DNA from: Symmachiella macrocystis
GTDB lineage: Bacteria > Planctomycetota > Planctomycetia > Planctomycetales > Planctomycetaceae
Length of the DNA stretch: 64,000 nucleotides
Direction: 5' to 3'
Assembly (NCBI RefSeq): GCF_007860075.1
Contig: NZ_SJPP01000001.1
Location: 2,575,390-2,639,389 of the forward strand
Below, one piece after another: positions 17,604 through 27,315 of the stretch. How positions within the stretch are numbered: position 1 is the stretch's first letter; every line of letters starts with the position of its first letter. Below the pieces are notes generated by a model. It ran no database searches. It was given only the letters and a program-made list of their open reading frames with translations, and was not told the DNA's origin. A program made the translations under genes and the position numbers.

Positions 17604-19577
17604 ATGCATTCTCTCGCGAACTTGAACCCCGCCCAGCGGGAAGCGGTGACCACGCTTTCCGGTCCGCTGCTTGTACTGGCCGGCGCCGGAACCGGAAAAA
17701 CCCGCGTCATCACGCATCGCATGGTGCAGTTGATACGCAAGGGAACGCCGCCCAAACAAATTCTTTCGGTGACGTTTACCAACAAAGCTGCGCGGGAAAT
17801 GCTGGCCCGGACCAAAATTCTGCTAGGTGGCAAGGTCCGGCAGCAACCGGTGATCTCCACGTTTCACTCGTTGTGCGTGCGGATTCTCCGCGAAGAAATC
17901 GAGGCGTTGGGCTATCCCAAGACGTTTACGATTTTTGATCGCAGCGATCAGGAATCGGCGGCGCGTTCGGCGTTGCGTCATATTCGCGTTGGCGATCAAG
18001 CACTCAAACCGGGCGACTTGATATCACAAATTAGCCAATGGAAATCGGCGGGGGTCGCTGCCGATGATGCCGGCGAAGTTGCGGAAAACGATAAGGAATT
18101 CCTAGCGGCGATGGCTTTTCGCCGCTATCAGCAAAATCTCCGCGCTGCTGGCGGGGTAGATTTTGATGACCTGCTGCTATTGACGCGTCAATTGTTTCGC
18201 GAACACCCCGAGACCTTAAAGCGGCAGCGTGAGCGGTTTACGCAAGTGCAGATCGACGAGTATCAGGATACGAACGGCATTCAATTCGATTTGGTCGAAG
18301 CACTGGTCCGCGAACATCGTAATTTGTGTGTGGTGGGGGACGACGACCAATCGATTTATGGTTGGCGGGGAGCCGAAGTAAAACATATTCTCGGTTTTCA
18401 CCACACGTTTCCCGGCGCCAAGGTGATTCGGCTGGAGGACAACTATCGTTGTACGGACAAAATCATCGTGCTGGCCAATGAGTTGGTCCAGCACAATCGC
18501 GGCCGACACAAAAAAACGCTGGTAGCACACAAGCAATCGCCGCATCCGGTGCGATTTCAGAAGTATGATTCCGAGGTGGGTGAAGCCGAGCAGACCGTCC
18601 AGGAGATTCAATACATCATCAACGAGATGAACGTCCCGGCGGGGGACTTTGCGATATTGTTTCGCACCAACGAACAACCGCGGCTGTTCGAAACTGAATT
18701 GCGGCGACGGCAAATGCCTTATTTGCTGTTGGGAACGCAATCGTTTTTTGATCGCCGCGAGATTCGCGATTTGTTGTCCTATCTAAAAGTCCTTTCGCAA
18801 CCGACCGACGAAATCTCATTGCGGCGAATCATCAACACCCCGACGCGGGGCATCGGCGCCGGGACCGTCGAAAAATTGGTCGCCCGCGCCGTGAAAGCCG
18901 GTAGCAGCCTGTGGGATGTGCTTCCCGCTGCCGATTCAGCGGGAGAGTTACCGCACAAGGCAGCGCAGGCCATTGATGCGTTTCGCGGCTTGATGGAACG
19001 CAATCGTCGTCGCTTTCAGTCCAACGCACATGGCCTGGGAGAATGCGTGCGGCAACTGATCGATGACATCGACTATGAACGAGAAATCGAACGACTGTAT
19101 AAAGAACCGACGCAACGGTCGATGCGGATGGCCATGCTTGAGGAGTTGGTCGAAGCGGTTGAACAGTACGAAGGACAAGCGGACAAGCCCACGCTGCAGG
19201 AGTTTCTCGAAGAGACGGCGCTCAATGGGCGTGATGTGGAGAGTGACAAAGAGTCGCAAGTTTCTAAAGACGCCGTCAAGCTGATGACGTTGCACAGCGC
19301 CAAGGGATTGGAGTTTCCCCGCGTGTATCTGGTCGGTTTAGAAGAAGGGATTTTGCCGCACAAACGGTCGGTGGAGGGGACCGAAGCCAACATCGAAGAA
19401 GAGCGGCGTTTGGCATACGTGGGCATCACCCGCGCCTGCGATCACCTCACCCTCAGCCGCGCCGCCCGCCGTACGAAATGGGGCAAACCCCGGACGACAT
19501 TACCGTCGCGGTTTTTGTTCGAGATGTTCGGCGAAAAACCGCCGGCTGCGGTTGTGGATGCGGACGACGATGAGTGA
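17604..19577 (+). CDS. UvrD/PcrA/Rep-family ATP-dependent DNA helicase
   Basis: The 657-residue protein is a superfamily 1A helicase. Visible motifs include LNPAQREAV (Q motif), Walker A AGAGTGKT (about 27-34), TFTNKAAREM (Ia), DEYQDTN (II), GDDDQSIYGWRGA (III), the LEDNYR motif (IV), LMTLHSAKGLEFPRVYLVG (V) and RRLAYVGITRA (VI). These enzymes unwind DNA 3'-5' in excision and mismatch repair and at stalled forks. It is somewhat shorter than PcrA/UvrD (about 720) and lacks the long C-terminal tail, closer to Rep. Which of the three roles it fills cannot be told from sequence alone. The start is the ATG at 17604. Confidence 0.95.
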   Translation: MHSLANLNPAQREAVTTLSGPLLVLAGAGTGKTRVITHRMVQLIRKGTPPKQILSVTFTNKAAREMLARTKILLGGKVRQQPVISTFHSLCVRILREEIEALGYPKTFTIFDRSDQESAARSALRHIRVGDQALKPGDLISQISQWKSAGVAADDAGEVAENDKEFLAAMAFRRYQQNLRAAGGVDFDDLLLLTRQLFREHPETLKRQRERFTQVQIDEYQDTNGIQFDLVEALVREHRNLCVVGDDDQSIYGWRGAEVKHILGFHHTFPGAKVIRLEDNYRCTDKIIVLANELVQHNRGRHKKTLVAHKQSPHPVRFQKYDSEVGEAEQTVQEIQYIINEMNVPAGDFAILFRTNEQPRLFETELRRRQMPYLLLGTQSFFDRREIRDLLSYLKVLSQPTDEISLRRIINTPTRGIGAGTVEKLVARAVKAGSSLWDVLPAADSAGELPHKAAQAIDAFRGLMERNRRRFQSNAHGLGECVRQLIDDIDYEREIERLYKEPTQRSMRMAMLEELVEAVEQYEGQADKPTLQEFLEETALNGRDVESDKESQVSKDAVKLMTLHSAKGLEFPRVYLVGLEEGILPHKRSVEGTEANIEEERRLAYVGITRACDHLTLSRAARRTKWGKPRTTLPSRFLFEMFGEKPPAAVVDADDDE

Positions 19578-19684
19578 ATCACGGTTGGTGACTTCTCAGG
19601 CTCCGGCTCTGCTGGGGGGCGAGCGCGACTGGTCTGTAACTCTTCTAGCCTGCTGTGGCTGTGGGAGACCTACGGTCGGGCGAA

Positions 19685-19709
19685 GTGCGGGGTCGGGAGA
19701 CCCGCGCAC
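19685..19709. repeat. GC-rich hairpin between convergent genes
   Basis: Arms GTGCGGGGTC (19685-19694) and GACCCGCGCAC (19699-19709) pair with a single bulged base around a four-base loop. It lies between the convergent helicase and oxidoreductase genes and could be a terminator or a REP-like element; there is no T run. Confidence 0.4.
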
Positions 19710-19715
19710 GATATG

Positions 19716-21095
19716 CTATGTTTCAATCTCAAAGCCGTGTCGTTTGTCGCGGCTGACAAGGCTTTGCGCTTGTTTGTCGTTGAGGACTTGTTCGGCTTGC
19801 GGGTCCCACGCGATTTTGCGTCCCAGCCGGGCGACGATTCCCGCGAGATGGCAGGTTGTTAGGCCGCTGTGATGGCTGAAGACATCGGAGACGGGTTGTT
19901 TGCGATCGGCGACCGCTTCAAAGAAGTTGCGGAAGTGGTCGGTCAGCGGGCGGCCTTTGTAGACCTGTTCCAGTGCGTCGTCGGGTAGCGGATTGGTGGC
20001 GAGTTCCTCGACCGGTTTGCCGGCCAGCCGGCCGCGGTTGATGAAAATGCGTCCTTCGGTTCCTTCGAACAAGATACCGTTGTCCAAGTCGTGGCGGATG
20101 GTCAACTGCATGCCATCGGCGTAAGCGGCATTGATCAAAAACTCTGTGGCGGTGTTGTACTGATTGTCTGCTGTGGGATATCCATCTTTGAATGGCACGG
20201 GATGTTTGACCATTACCGGATCAATGGAGATGGGACCCGTGTCGGTTTTGTCCATGGCCCAGGTAGCGATGTCGACGTGGTGCGCGCCCCAGTCGGTCAG
20301 TTTGCCACCGGAATACTCGTACCACCAACGAAATTCGTAATGGGACCGCGACCAGCTTTGGGTTTCGCCATTGGGGCCAGCCAAACTGCGGTAGGCGACT
20401 TCTGGAGCAGGGCCGAGCCATTGGTTCCAGTCGAGCTGTTTCGGCGCATCGACTGCGGGAATTTCCGGGCTAGTGGGGCCGCCGCCGATGCTGCAGGTGA
20501 CCTGTTTGAGTTTTCCGATCCGTCCATCGCGAATGATGGCGATGGCTTTGAGGAACTTTTCGTCGCTGCGTTGTTGTGTGCCGACTTGCACGATTTGGCC
20601 TGTGCGACGACAGACGTCGCACATTTGCCGGCCTTCGTCGATGGTCAGTGTCATCGGCTTTTCGCAATAGACGTCCTTGCCGGAGAGCATGGCTTCGATG
20701 GCGATTTTTGCGTGCCAGTGATCGGGCGTGGAGATATGGACAATGTCGATATCGTCGCGATCAATAATCGCCCGGTAATCGGCGACGCTGTCCGGGGCAG
20801 CGCCGTTCCACTGCTTGACGAGCCCCGCTGCGCGTTCGCGGCGGTCGGCGTCGGCATCGCAGACGGCGACGACATCGCCATACTTGGGAAACTGTTTGCC
20901 CGAGCCGTACGTGCCATTCAGTCCGGTGGCGCGGTGGTCCCAACGGCTTCCGGTGCCGACCGCAGCGATTCGCGGTCGCTCGTTAGCGCTTTCGAAACCC
21001 GACGCGCGGCCGGCAAGTCCCGTCCAGACGGCGATGCCCGCCCAGGCAGAGGCGTGTTGCAGGAATCGGCGACGGTTGAGGCGAGTATGGGGCAT
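19716..21095 (-). CDS. Tat-exported Gfo/Idh/MocA family oxidoreductase
   Basis: The 459-residue protein opens with a Tat signal, LNRRRFLQHASAWAGIAV, indicating export in folded, cofactor-loaded form. A Rossmann fold follows (IAAVGTGSRW; VVAVCDADADR), then the family motif CEKPMTL (Lys about 151) and the sheet-rich substrate domain with WWYEYSGGKLTDWGAHHVDI. Members use NAD(P) to oxidise or reduce sugars, inositols and related compounds. Planctomycetes have many exported paralogues, usually of unknown substrate; a second one is at 58050-59366. The last roughly 150 residues match the bacterial-type C-terminal extension with the NFFEAVADRKQPV segment. Confidence 0.93.
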   Translation of the reverse strand: MPHTRLNRRRFLQHASAWAGIAVWTGLAGRASGFESANERPRIAAVGTGSRWDHRATGLNGTYGSGKQFPKYGDVVAVCDADADRRERAAGLVKQWNGAAPDSVADYRAIIDRDDIDIVHISTPDHWHAKIAIEAMLSGKDVYCEKPMTLTIDEGRQMCDVCRRTGQIVQVGTQQRSDEKFLKAIAIIRDGRIGKLKQVTCSIGGGPTSPEIPAVDAPKQLDWNQWLGPAPEVAYRSLAGPNGETQSWSRSHYEFRWWYEYSGGKLTDWGAHHVDIATWAMDKTDTGPISIDPVMVKHPVPFKDGYPTADNQYNTATEFLINAAYADGMQLTIRHDLDNGILFEGTEGRIFINRGRLAGKPVEELATNPLPDDALEQVYKGRPLTDHFRNFFEAVADRKQPVSDVFSHHSGLTTCHLAGIVARLGRKIAWDPQAEQVLNDKQAQSLVSRDKRHGFEIET

Positions 21096-21155
21096 GGGGA
21101 TCGGTCCCTCTAGGTCATCAGTCAGCGCTAATGGAATTAGTGAAGGTTTGCATGC

Positions 21156-22010
21156 TCAAGTGGCCGCGTTCATAAACTCCGACCAACGATTGTCGTCGAC
21201 AAAACCGTAGTGGCCGGCACCATCCCAAACATGAGTTTTGCAGTCTGGCAACTGTTTTGCAAGATGCAGCGGCATCTTGACATCCAGTATGTCATCAGCG
21301 TCGCCGTAGAATAGCTCGACGCGTTGCTGCACCTCTTCCGGTTTAAAACCCCAGTCCCACAGCGCCATGATCATCTCGTACATGCCCTCGCCCCCTTGCT
21401 GGAGTCCCGCGGCAAAAGACGCTTCAAACATTTCGCGTTGCGCAGGGTTGCGCAAAAAAGTTTCGGCATCCGAAGAATCCTCATGCGCAGTGGCCTCGAC
21501 AAAACTCGGAATGTCTTTCAGTGCGTTCTTGGCTGCGAAGTTCGACGCCCACTTGATGAGGAAATGCAGGTGATGCAATTTGGCGATGAGTTTCAAGTCC
21601 TTGTTGATCATCAACTTGCCCATCCCCGGTTCGTCGAGAGGAGCGACGGGTGAGGCGAGCACGACTTTTGTCACTCGTTCTTTGAGCCGGAAAGCGACAG
21701 CGAGTGCATGGGGGGACCCGCCCGAATGGCCCGCTACGGCAAACCGGTCCAAGTTGAGGAAGTCTGCCAATTCCTCCATGTCCTGGCCCCAATCGACCAT
21801 TTTTCGAGATTTTTGTGGCGAAGATCCTCCCACACCCGGTTGATCCGCCGCAATCACACGCACGCCGAGCGATCTAGTCAATGCTTCGTCGGGATTGCGG
21901 ATCAACCGGGAATCGGACAAGCCATGATTGAAGATCACCGTAGCCCCTTGGGGATCTCCATAGTCCTCATAAGCCAAGGTGCGACCATCGCTGAGGATTA
22001 GCTTTTGCAT
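21156..22010 (-). CDS. Alpha/beta hydrolase
   Basis: A 284-residue alpha/beta-hydrolase fold protein. The oxyanion-hole region is VIFNHGLSDS, the ADQPGVGGS segment follows, and the nucleophile elbow is AGHSGGSPHA with Ser near residue 95. A candidate acid is in FYGDADDILDV and the catalytic His is in DGAGHYGFVDD. The frame extends further upstream, but the ATG at 22010 is preceded by AGGA at good spacing and starts the conserved MQKLILSDGRTLAYEDYG-type region. No signal peptide is present. The substrate is not predictable. The neighbours are unrelated. Confidence 0.87.
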   Translation of the reverse strand: MQKLILSDGRTLAYEDYGDPQGATVIFNHGLSDSRLIRNPDEALTRSLGVRVIAADQPGVGGSSPQKSRKMVDWGQDMEELADFLNLDRFAVAGHSGGSPHALAVAFRLKERVTKVVLASPVAPLDEPGMGKLMINKDLKLIAKLHHLHFLIKWASNFAAKNALKDIPSFVEATAHEDSSDAETFLRNPAQREMFEASFAAGLQQGGEGMYEMIMALWDWGFKPEEVQQRVELFYGDADDILDVKMPLHLAKQLPDCKTHVWDGAGHYGFVDDNRWSEFMNAAT

Positions 22011-22204
22011 CAGATGTCCTACTCGAGGGTTTTCCTTCTGCCACAAAATGGGTGGAATCGGTCGGGCGATTCTCCGGTGCAGAGAGCGCCGATTACCCAG
22101 CACAATCAATGCGGTGACAATAACCGCAGCGACATCGTTGTGAACTGAATATCGAGAGTCTCAAAATCCCGCGTTCCTGGAACTCAGTCAATCGTCGGCC
22201 AATT

Positions 22205-24058
22205 TCAGGCCACTTCCCCTTGTTTTCTTCGGAGTAATTGCCGGTTATAGAATGCGATGGTTTCCTTGCGGCGCAACATTCCTAACAGTTTGCCCGGTTC
22301 GTCGGCGTCGAAGACGGGGAGTTCGTCGAGATTCACCGAAGTAAAACGTTGCAAGGCGGTGTTCAGATCGTCGTTCGGATTCACGCTGACGATTTTAGTC
22401 GTCATGATATCCTCAGCGATTGCCAGGTTCCAAATGGTCTCGTCGTAGAGATACGTCCGCACATCGCGGGCGGAGAAAATGCCCACGACGCGGTCTTGTT
22501 TATTGACGACGGGAAAGTACGACTCGTGCGTTTCGGCCAGCAGGTGCACGATTTGGTCAAGGGTCATGGATTCGGGCACACAGGTCACTGGGCGTCCCGG
22601 GACGAACACATCGCTGACGTGAATGCCTTCGAGTACGTCGACAATAAAATCGCCGCGATGTGCGGGGGATTCCATTCGGCTGGGAGCCTGTTTTTGATAC
22701 AGGGTCCAACGGCGGCAAAACAGAAAGCAGAGTGTAGAGACCCACATCGCCGGCAACAGCAATTGATAATTACCGGTCATCTCCGAGACCATGATGATTG
22801 TGGAAATCGGCGCATGTGCAGCCCCGGCAAAGAACCCGGCCATGCCCACGATCGTATATGCCTGCGGGTGGTGGACGATGTCGGGTGAATATTCATGAAA
22901 GAATTGTCCCACTGCCGATCCGATCGAACCGCCGATGACCATCGATGGACCAAAGACGCCCCCCGATCCGCCGGAGCTGATCGTGCAGGAGGTGGTCACG
23001 ATTTTTCCGAAGGCGATCGCCAAAAGGAGCGGAATCGCCATTGTCGCCTGGGGCGCGACCGCGTGCTGAATGGCACCATAACCTGTGGAGAGCACTGCGA
23101 GTGCACGCACATCGCCGTCGAATCCGTAAAAGATTCCTAATCCAATGAGTCCGGCCAGCAAAGCTCCCAGCGCGGGGCGCAGCATTATCGGAATCGGCAG
23201 GCGATCGAAAATTGCATGGGCGCCGTAAAACACCTTGATGTATAAGACCGCGACAAAGGACAGAATGATCGCCAAGAGCGCATAGGGAATCAGTTCCAGC
23301 GTTGAACCGACTTCAAACTGCAGTTCTTTTCCAAACAACGGTGTGAAACGAAAATCGGGAGGTAGCGACAGGCTATAGACGCTATAGCCGATGATAGAGG
23401 AGATCGCCGCCGGAACGATGACGTCCGATTCGATTTCGGCATCTTTGTAGAGGATTTCTCCAGCGAACAGGGCTCCGGCCAGTGGAGCGCGGAAGATCGC
23501 ACCGACACCGGCTCCCATGCCCGCCGCCACCATGATTCGCCGGTCGCGATCAGAAAGTTGTAATCGCGTGGCCAGATACGATCCGAAGCCCGCGCCGATT
23601 TGGGCAATCGGTCCCTCCCGCCCGCCTGACCCACCCGTCCCCAACGTGACGGCTGACGCGATGGTTTTGATGAAAGGGACGCGGGTCCGAATAACCCCCC
23701 GTTTTTCGTGGAACGCTTCGATCACCCCATCGGTCCCGTGCCCGGCGGCCTCTGGAGCAAATTTGAACACCAGCCAGCCGGAGACAAGTCCCCCACCGGC
23801 CATCACTAGAAGAAGATGCCAAGGTGAAAAAACCGTGTGGCTATGTGGTAAAAAAGAGTATTCACCGACCGGTTCTAGCGGCATGTAGCCGGCAACACCG
23901 TTGAGAGCCAGGGAGAGCACCAACTGGCTGAGGAACTGAAAAGCAATCGCTCCCAAACCGGCGACAATGCCAATCAGGCCCGAGAGAAAAAACCATTTTC
24001 CTGTCGACTTGAGGTCAAAGGCCTTGAGGAGATTGTCAAACCGTCGTACGAATTCCAT
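22205..24058 (-). CDS. ClC-family chloride channel/antiporter with C-terminal CBS pair
   Basis: About 617 residues. The membrane domain (residues about 18-430) carries the ClC selectivity motifs: GHGTDG in place of GSGIP, GSGGREGP with the gating Glu, and GGVFGPSM for GxFxP. The cytoplasmic part (about 480-600) has two CBS domains (VTCVPESMTLDQIVHLL and IVSVNPNDDLNTALQRF), which bind adenine nucleotides in related proteins. At the segment equivalent to FIIEEM of E. coli ClcA I read FAGEIL, so the position of the internal proton glutamate is Ile; this would favour channel-like or uncoupled transport. Upstream in-frame ATGs at 24121 and 24154 are alternative starts, and none has a strong ribosome site. 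Confidence 0.92.
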   Translation of the reverse strand: MEFVRRFDNLLKAFDLKSTGKWFFLSGLIGIVAGLGAIAFQFLSQLVLSLALNGVAGYMPLEPVGEYSFLPHSHTVFSPWHLLLVMAGGGLVSGWLVFKFAPEAAGHGTDGVIEAFHEKRGVIRTRVPFIKTIASAVTLGTGGSGGREGPIAQIGAGFGSYLATRLQLSDRDRRIMVAAGMGAGVGAIFRAPLAGALFAGEILYKDAEIESDVIVPAAISSIIGYSVYSLSLPPDFRFTPLFGKELQFEVGSTLELIPYALLAIILSFVAVLYIKVFYGAHAIFDRLPIPIMLRPALGALLAGLIGLGIFYGFDGDVRALAVLSTGYGAIQHAVAPQATMAIPLLLAIAFGKIVTTSCTISSGGSGGVFGPSMVIGGSIGSAVGQFFHEYSPDIVHHPQAYTIVGMAGFFAGAAHAPISTIIMVSEMTGNYQLLLPAMWVSTLCFLFCRRWTLYQKQAPSRMESPAHRGDFIVDVLEGIHVSDVFVPGRPVTCVPESMTLDQIVHLLAETHESYFPVVNKQDRVVGIFSARDVRTYLYDETIWNLAIAEDIMTTKIVSVNPNDDLNTALQRFTSVNLDELPVFDADEPGKLLGMLRRKETIAFYNRQLLRRKQGEVA

Positions 24059-24198
24059 GGACAAAATAACCGACAGGGTGGTGCGAGTGAAAATGCGCGG
24101 GTGAGAGAGCCGAATCGGCATTCTAGGTGATTCTCTCGCGCTTATCCATTGCACGGCAGAACACCCCTAAACCGGGTTTCCCACCGATACCGTCGCCG

Positions 24199-24642
24199 TC
24201 AATCTCCCGAGCCGCTATGTCCGTTTCCTTCGCCGCGATATTCCTTGCGCAAGCGCTCCGCCTTGCGTTCTAGGGCCACTTGCTGGATTTGCATTTCGGC
24301 CAGAGCGGATTGTGTGTGCGTGCGAATCGCCCACCAGTCCCCCATAGCCAACAACAGGACCCAAATCACCAACAGCAAGAGGAGGGCAAGCCAAATCATG
24401 AATGTGAGGAGATCTTTTCGATTGGCGACCAGCATGTCGCCGACCAGCATGACCAAGCCAATTAACGTCAATATCCCCGAAGTTTGTATTCGTCGGCGAT
24501 GTTGCCGACGAAAAAACTCTAAATCCTTGTCCGAAAGGTTTGGTTCCGCTTGCTGGCGGATCCAGACCACGCCGTGGTGACGGATCAAAATCAGCCCCAG
24601 CGTGATCAATCCGCCTCCGGCGATCAAGATCGGAATGCCCAC
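24199..24642 (-). CDS. Small membrane protein of unknown function
   Basis: A 147-residue frame starting at GTG. Hydrophobic helices lie at about residues 4-20, 54-72 and 80-101, and the C-terminal 45 residues are charged and probably helical (ALERKAERLRKEYRGE). I do not recognise a family. Coding is supported by the well-formed amphipathic and membrane pattern and by its position between the ClC and SulP-carbonic anhydrase genes on the same strand. The soluble tail is predicted to form a coiled coil on the cytoplasmic side. An overlapping frame on the same strand (24215-24760) has coding-unlike composition. Confidence 0.6.
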   Translation of the reverse strand: MGIPILIAGGGLITLGLILIRHHGVVWIRQQAEPNLSDKDLEFFRRQHRRRIQTSGILTLIGLVMLVGDMLVANRKDLLTFMIWLALLLLLVIWVLLLAMGDWWAIRTHTQSALAEMQIQQVALERKAERLRKEYRGEGNGHSGSGD

Positions 24643-24759
24643 GGGGATGACTTTCTGACGGCCAAAAAGAGGGAATGACGTATTTCGACGCCGATCTTAC
24701 CCGGTCAACCTCCAGGCAGGCAACCCTCGTCACACGCAGCAACGAGGGGGCCTTCCGCA

Positions 24760-27018
24760 TTACATTTCACCAGTCTGCGATTTGACGTGCTGGTCTACGT
24801 CTTGGCAGTGCAACTGTCCAGTGTTGACATCGTACATTGCACCGACCACCGCCGCCTGACCGTTGCGGACTTGCTCACTGATGGCCGGACTACGCTGTAA
24901 GATCGCTTCTACGGAGTGTTGCACATTCCGATGGCTGACTTGATTCACGAATGCGATCTTGTCTTCGTCGGTCGCTTGTTCTGCATTGAAATGGGACAGG
25001 CCGTCGATGGAAGGCGACACCTCGTCGACAATATACTTGAGATGACTACAGCCAGCGTCATTGAAAGATCGGCCGCAGATAGCATCCACTGTCGCAGTGA
25101 CCGCCCCGCAATTGGTGTGCCCCATCACCAACACCAACGGAGCACGCGCGATGACACACCCATATTCAATGCTCGCCAAGACTTCGGGGCTGATGACGTT
25201 GCCAGCCACGCGTACGACAAACACATCTCCTACGCCGACGTCGAAAATCATCTCCACCGGTGCACGGGAATCCATGCAACTCACAACGACCGCCAATGGG
25301 TGCTGAGCGGTGGCCGTCGCATTGATCTGGCGAATGGTATGCCGCGTTAAGGTGTTACCGGACCGGAACCGCTCGTTCCCGGCAACCAGCATTTCTAAGA
25401 CCTGATCGGCGGTCAGGCGTTCCTGTAATTCGTGTGTGGAGTAGTCGATGTATTGAATTTCATCTTCAAGTTGATACCTGTTGCGGAATCCCAAGAGGCT
25501 AATACTGATCCCTCGTGCTGGTGCCGACTTATTTTTGAACTCGTGCAGCAAACCCAACACATCCGGATCGATGTAACTCGAATTGCGCGCGTCGATGAGT
25601 ACGCTCCCTCCCTCCGGAACACCGTCGAGCGTCTGAACGATGGCAGCCCGGTTTAAGAAACTGACTTGATTTGACAGCTCGATCCGCAGCACTTCGCCGC
25701 CGACATGGTTTTCCACGACTCGATGCAACGGACGTTTTACGTTGCTGTACAAAATGAAACTCAGACTGACTCCTAAGCCGATGAGAATTCCCACGAGCAA
25801 GTCCGTGAATACGATGGCCAGCACCGTAATCAAAAACGGCGTGAACTGATATTTGCCTTCCTTGTACATCTGCTTGAACAGCGCCGGACTTGCCAGCTTG
25901 AACCCTGTGGCGAGCAGGATTGCTGCCAAGCAGGACAATGGGATTTGGTTCAAGACTTGTGGCGCCAAACTCACACTAGCCAGCAGCAGACAGCCGTGAA
26001 TAATCGTCGAGAGTTTAGTTTTTCCACCGGTGTTGATATTCACCGAACTGCGGACAATGACCGAGGTCACGGGAATTCCCCCGATCAGACCGGTCACCAT
26101 ATTGCCCGCACCTTGGGCGATCAGTTCTCGGCTGGGTGGGGATTGTCTCTGTTGTGGATCGAGGCGATCGGTGGCTTCGAGGTTTAACACGGTTTCCAGC
26201 GAGGCGACGATCGCGATGGTGATCGCTGCCATGTAGACCTGTGGATTCAACCAGGCTGAGAAATCTGGATGTGTCAGGAAGCTGCGGAATTCGCTTAAGT
26301 TCTTGGCGACTGGAACCTGGACAAGATGCGATTTGCCAATAGCCCAACCAACTCCCCAATTTCCAAACAACACTCCGAGTCCAAGACCTAACAGCACAAC
26401 GACTAACGGTGCTGGGACGGGCGAGTTTTTGAGGAATTTAATTCGGCTCCAAGCAACCAACAGGACGATGGAGAGTAACCCGATTGTCGCTGCACCAAGA
26501 TGCCACTGACCTTGGAAAACCGAGAGCAGTTCGGTAAACGTATTCTGTTGGTCAGGTTGCGCGAACGACATCTCTCCTTCGAAATCGTCGTCGTGACCCA
26601 CGACGTGAGGAATTTGCTTGAGGATCAAAATGATACCGATGGCTGTGAGCAACCCCTTGATCACGCTATTTGGCACAAACATCGCAATGAAACCGGCACG
26701 AGCAATGCCGGCTGCAATTTGCATCGCTCCGGCGATCATTACGGCCAAAAGAAAGACCTGGAACGATCCCAGTGCTGTGATTTGCGAGGAGACAATCGCT
26801 GTGAGGCCAGCGGCGGGACCGCTGACACTGGTGTGAGAGCGACTGAGAAGACCGACGACAATCCCGCCGACAATTCCGGAGAGTAGGCCGGAAAAAAGTG
26901 GGGCATCGGATGCCAACGCAATTCCCAAGCACAGTGGCACGGCGACGATAAACACGACCACACCCGCGGTGAGGTCGTTCACAAGAGTTCCGGACTTTTT
27001 AGGGAGTTGTTCCGTCAT
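24760..27018 (-). CDS. SulP anion transporter fused to beta-carbonic anhydrase
   Basis: The 752-residue protein has three parts. Residues 1 to about 410 form a SulP/SLC26 membrane domain (LTAGVVVFIVAVPLCLGIAL start; SVSGPAAGLTAIV). Residues about 415-520 form a STAS-like domain (SVLIDARNSSYIDPDVL). Residues about 535-752 form a beta-class carbonic anhydrase with SCMDSRAP (Cys ligand about 582; Asp-Arg dyad) and GHTNCGAV (His and Cys ligands about 632 and 635). SulP-carbonic anhydrase fusions are known in several bacteria and are thought to couple bicarbonate transport to CO2/bicarbonate interconversion at the membrane. The ATG at 27018 is chosen because the upstream extension is not SulP-like. 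It probably serves inorganic carbon supply or pH control; direction and substrate are inferred. Confidence 0.93.
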   Translation of the reverse strand: MTEQLPKKSGTLVNDLTAGVVVFIVAVPLCLGIALASDAPLFSGLLSGIVGGIVVGLLSRSHTSVSGPAAGLTAIVSSQITALGSFQVFLLAVMIAGAMQIAAGIARAGFIAMFVPNSVIKGLLTAIGIILILKQIPHVVGHDDDFEGEMSFAQPDQQNTFTELLSVFQGQWHLGAATIGLLSIVLLVAWSRIKFLKNSPVPAPLVVVLLGLGLGVLFGNWGVGWAIGKSHLVQVPVAKNLSEFRSFLTHPDFSAWLNPQVYMAAITIAIVASLETVLNLEATDRLDPQQRQSPPSRELIAQGAGNMVTGLIGGIPVTSVIVRSSVNINTGGKTKLSTIIHGCLLLASVSLAPQVLNQIPLSCLAAILLATGFKLASPALFKQMYKEGKYQFTPFLITVLAIVFTDLLVGILIGLGVSLSFILYSNVKRPLHRVVENHVGGEVLRIELSNQVSFLNRAAIVQTLDGVPEGGSVLIDARNSSYIDPDVLGLLHEFKNKSAPARGISISLLGFRNRYQLEDEIQYIDYSTHELQERLTADQVLEMLVAGNERFRSGNTLTRHTIRQINATATAQHPLAVVVSCMDSRAPVEMIFDVGVGDVFVVRVAGNVISPEVLASIEYGCVIARAPLVLVMGHTNCGAVTATVDAICGRSFNDAGCSHLKYIVDEVSPSIDGLSHFNAEQATDEDKIAFVNQVSHRNVQHSVEAILQRSPAISEQVRNGQAAVVGAMYDVNTGQLHCQDVDQHVKSQTGEM

Positions 27019-27315
27019 GAGTGGTATGTTCCATGAATCTCGGTGAAGAATTCGGCAATCATCTGTAAGCCTGTCAAGAACCCATTCCAGGCAGCCGAAT
27101 TCCGTCCACGGGCCGAGACGAAATCGAGACGGTCCAGGGTTGATCTTAGCGTCTGATGAGTTTGGCTCAAATTGCAAGTCACGAAGCGCGGGCGCAATGT
27201 TTGCTGGGGTTGCAACGCAATTGTTGCCGCACTGGGTGAATCGCTGGAGACTGTGTTGTCGAGTCAGTTGGCGCGCAAGAAGACATCAACGATATGCGTG
27301 TTGTAAGCGCGCAGC

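Noticed and set aside
20091..21113. 340-codon open frame on the plus strand
   Set aside because: Antisense to the Tat-exported oxidoreductase; the opposite strand has all the family motifs, this one has none.
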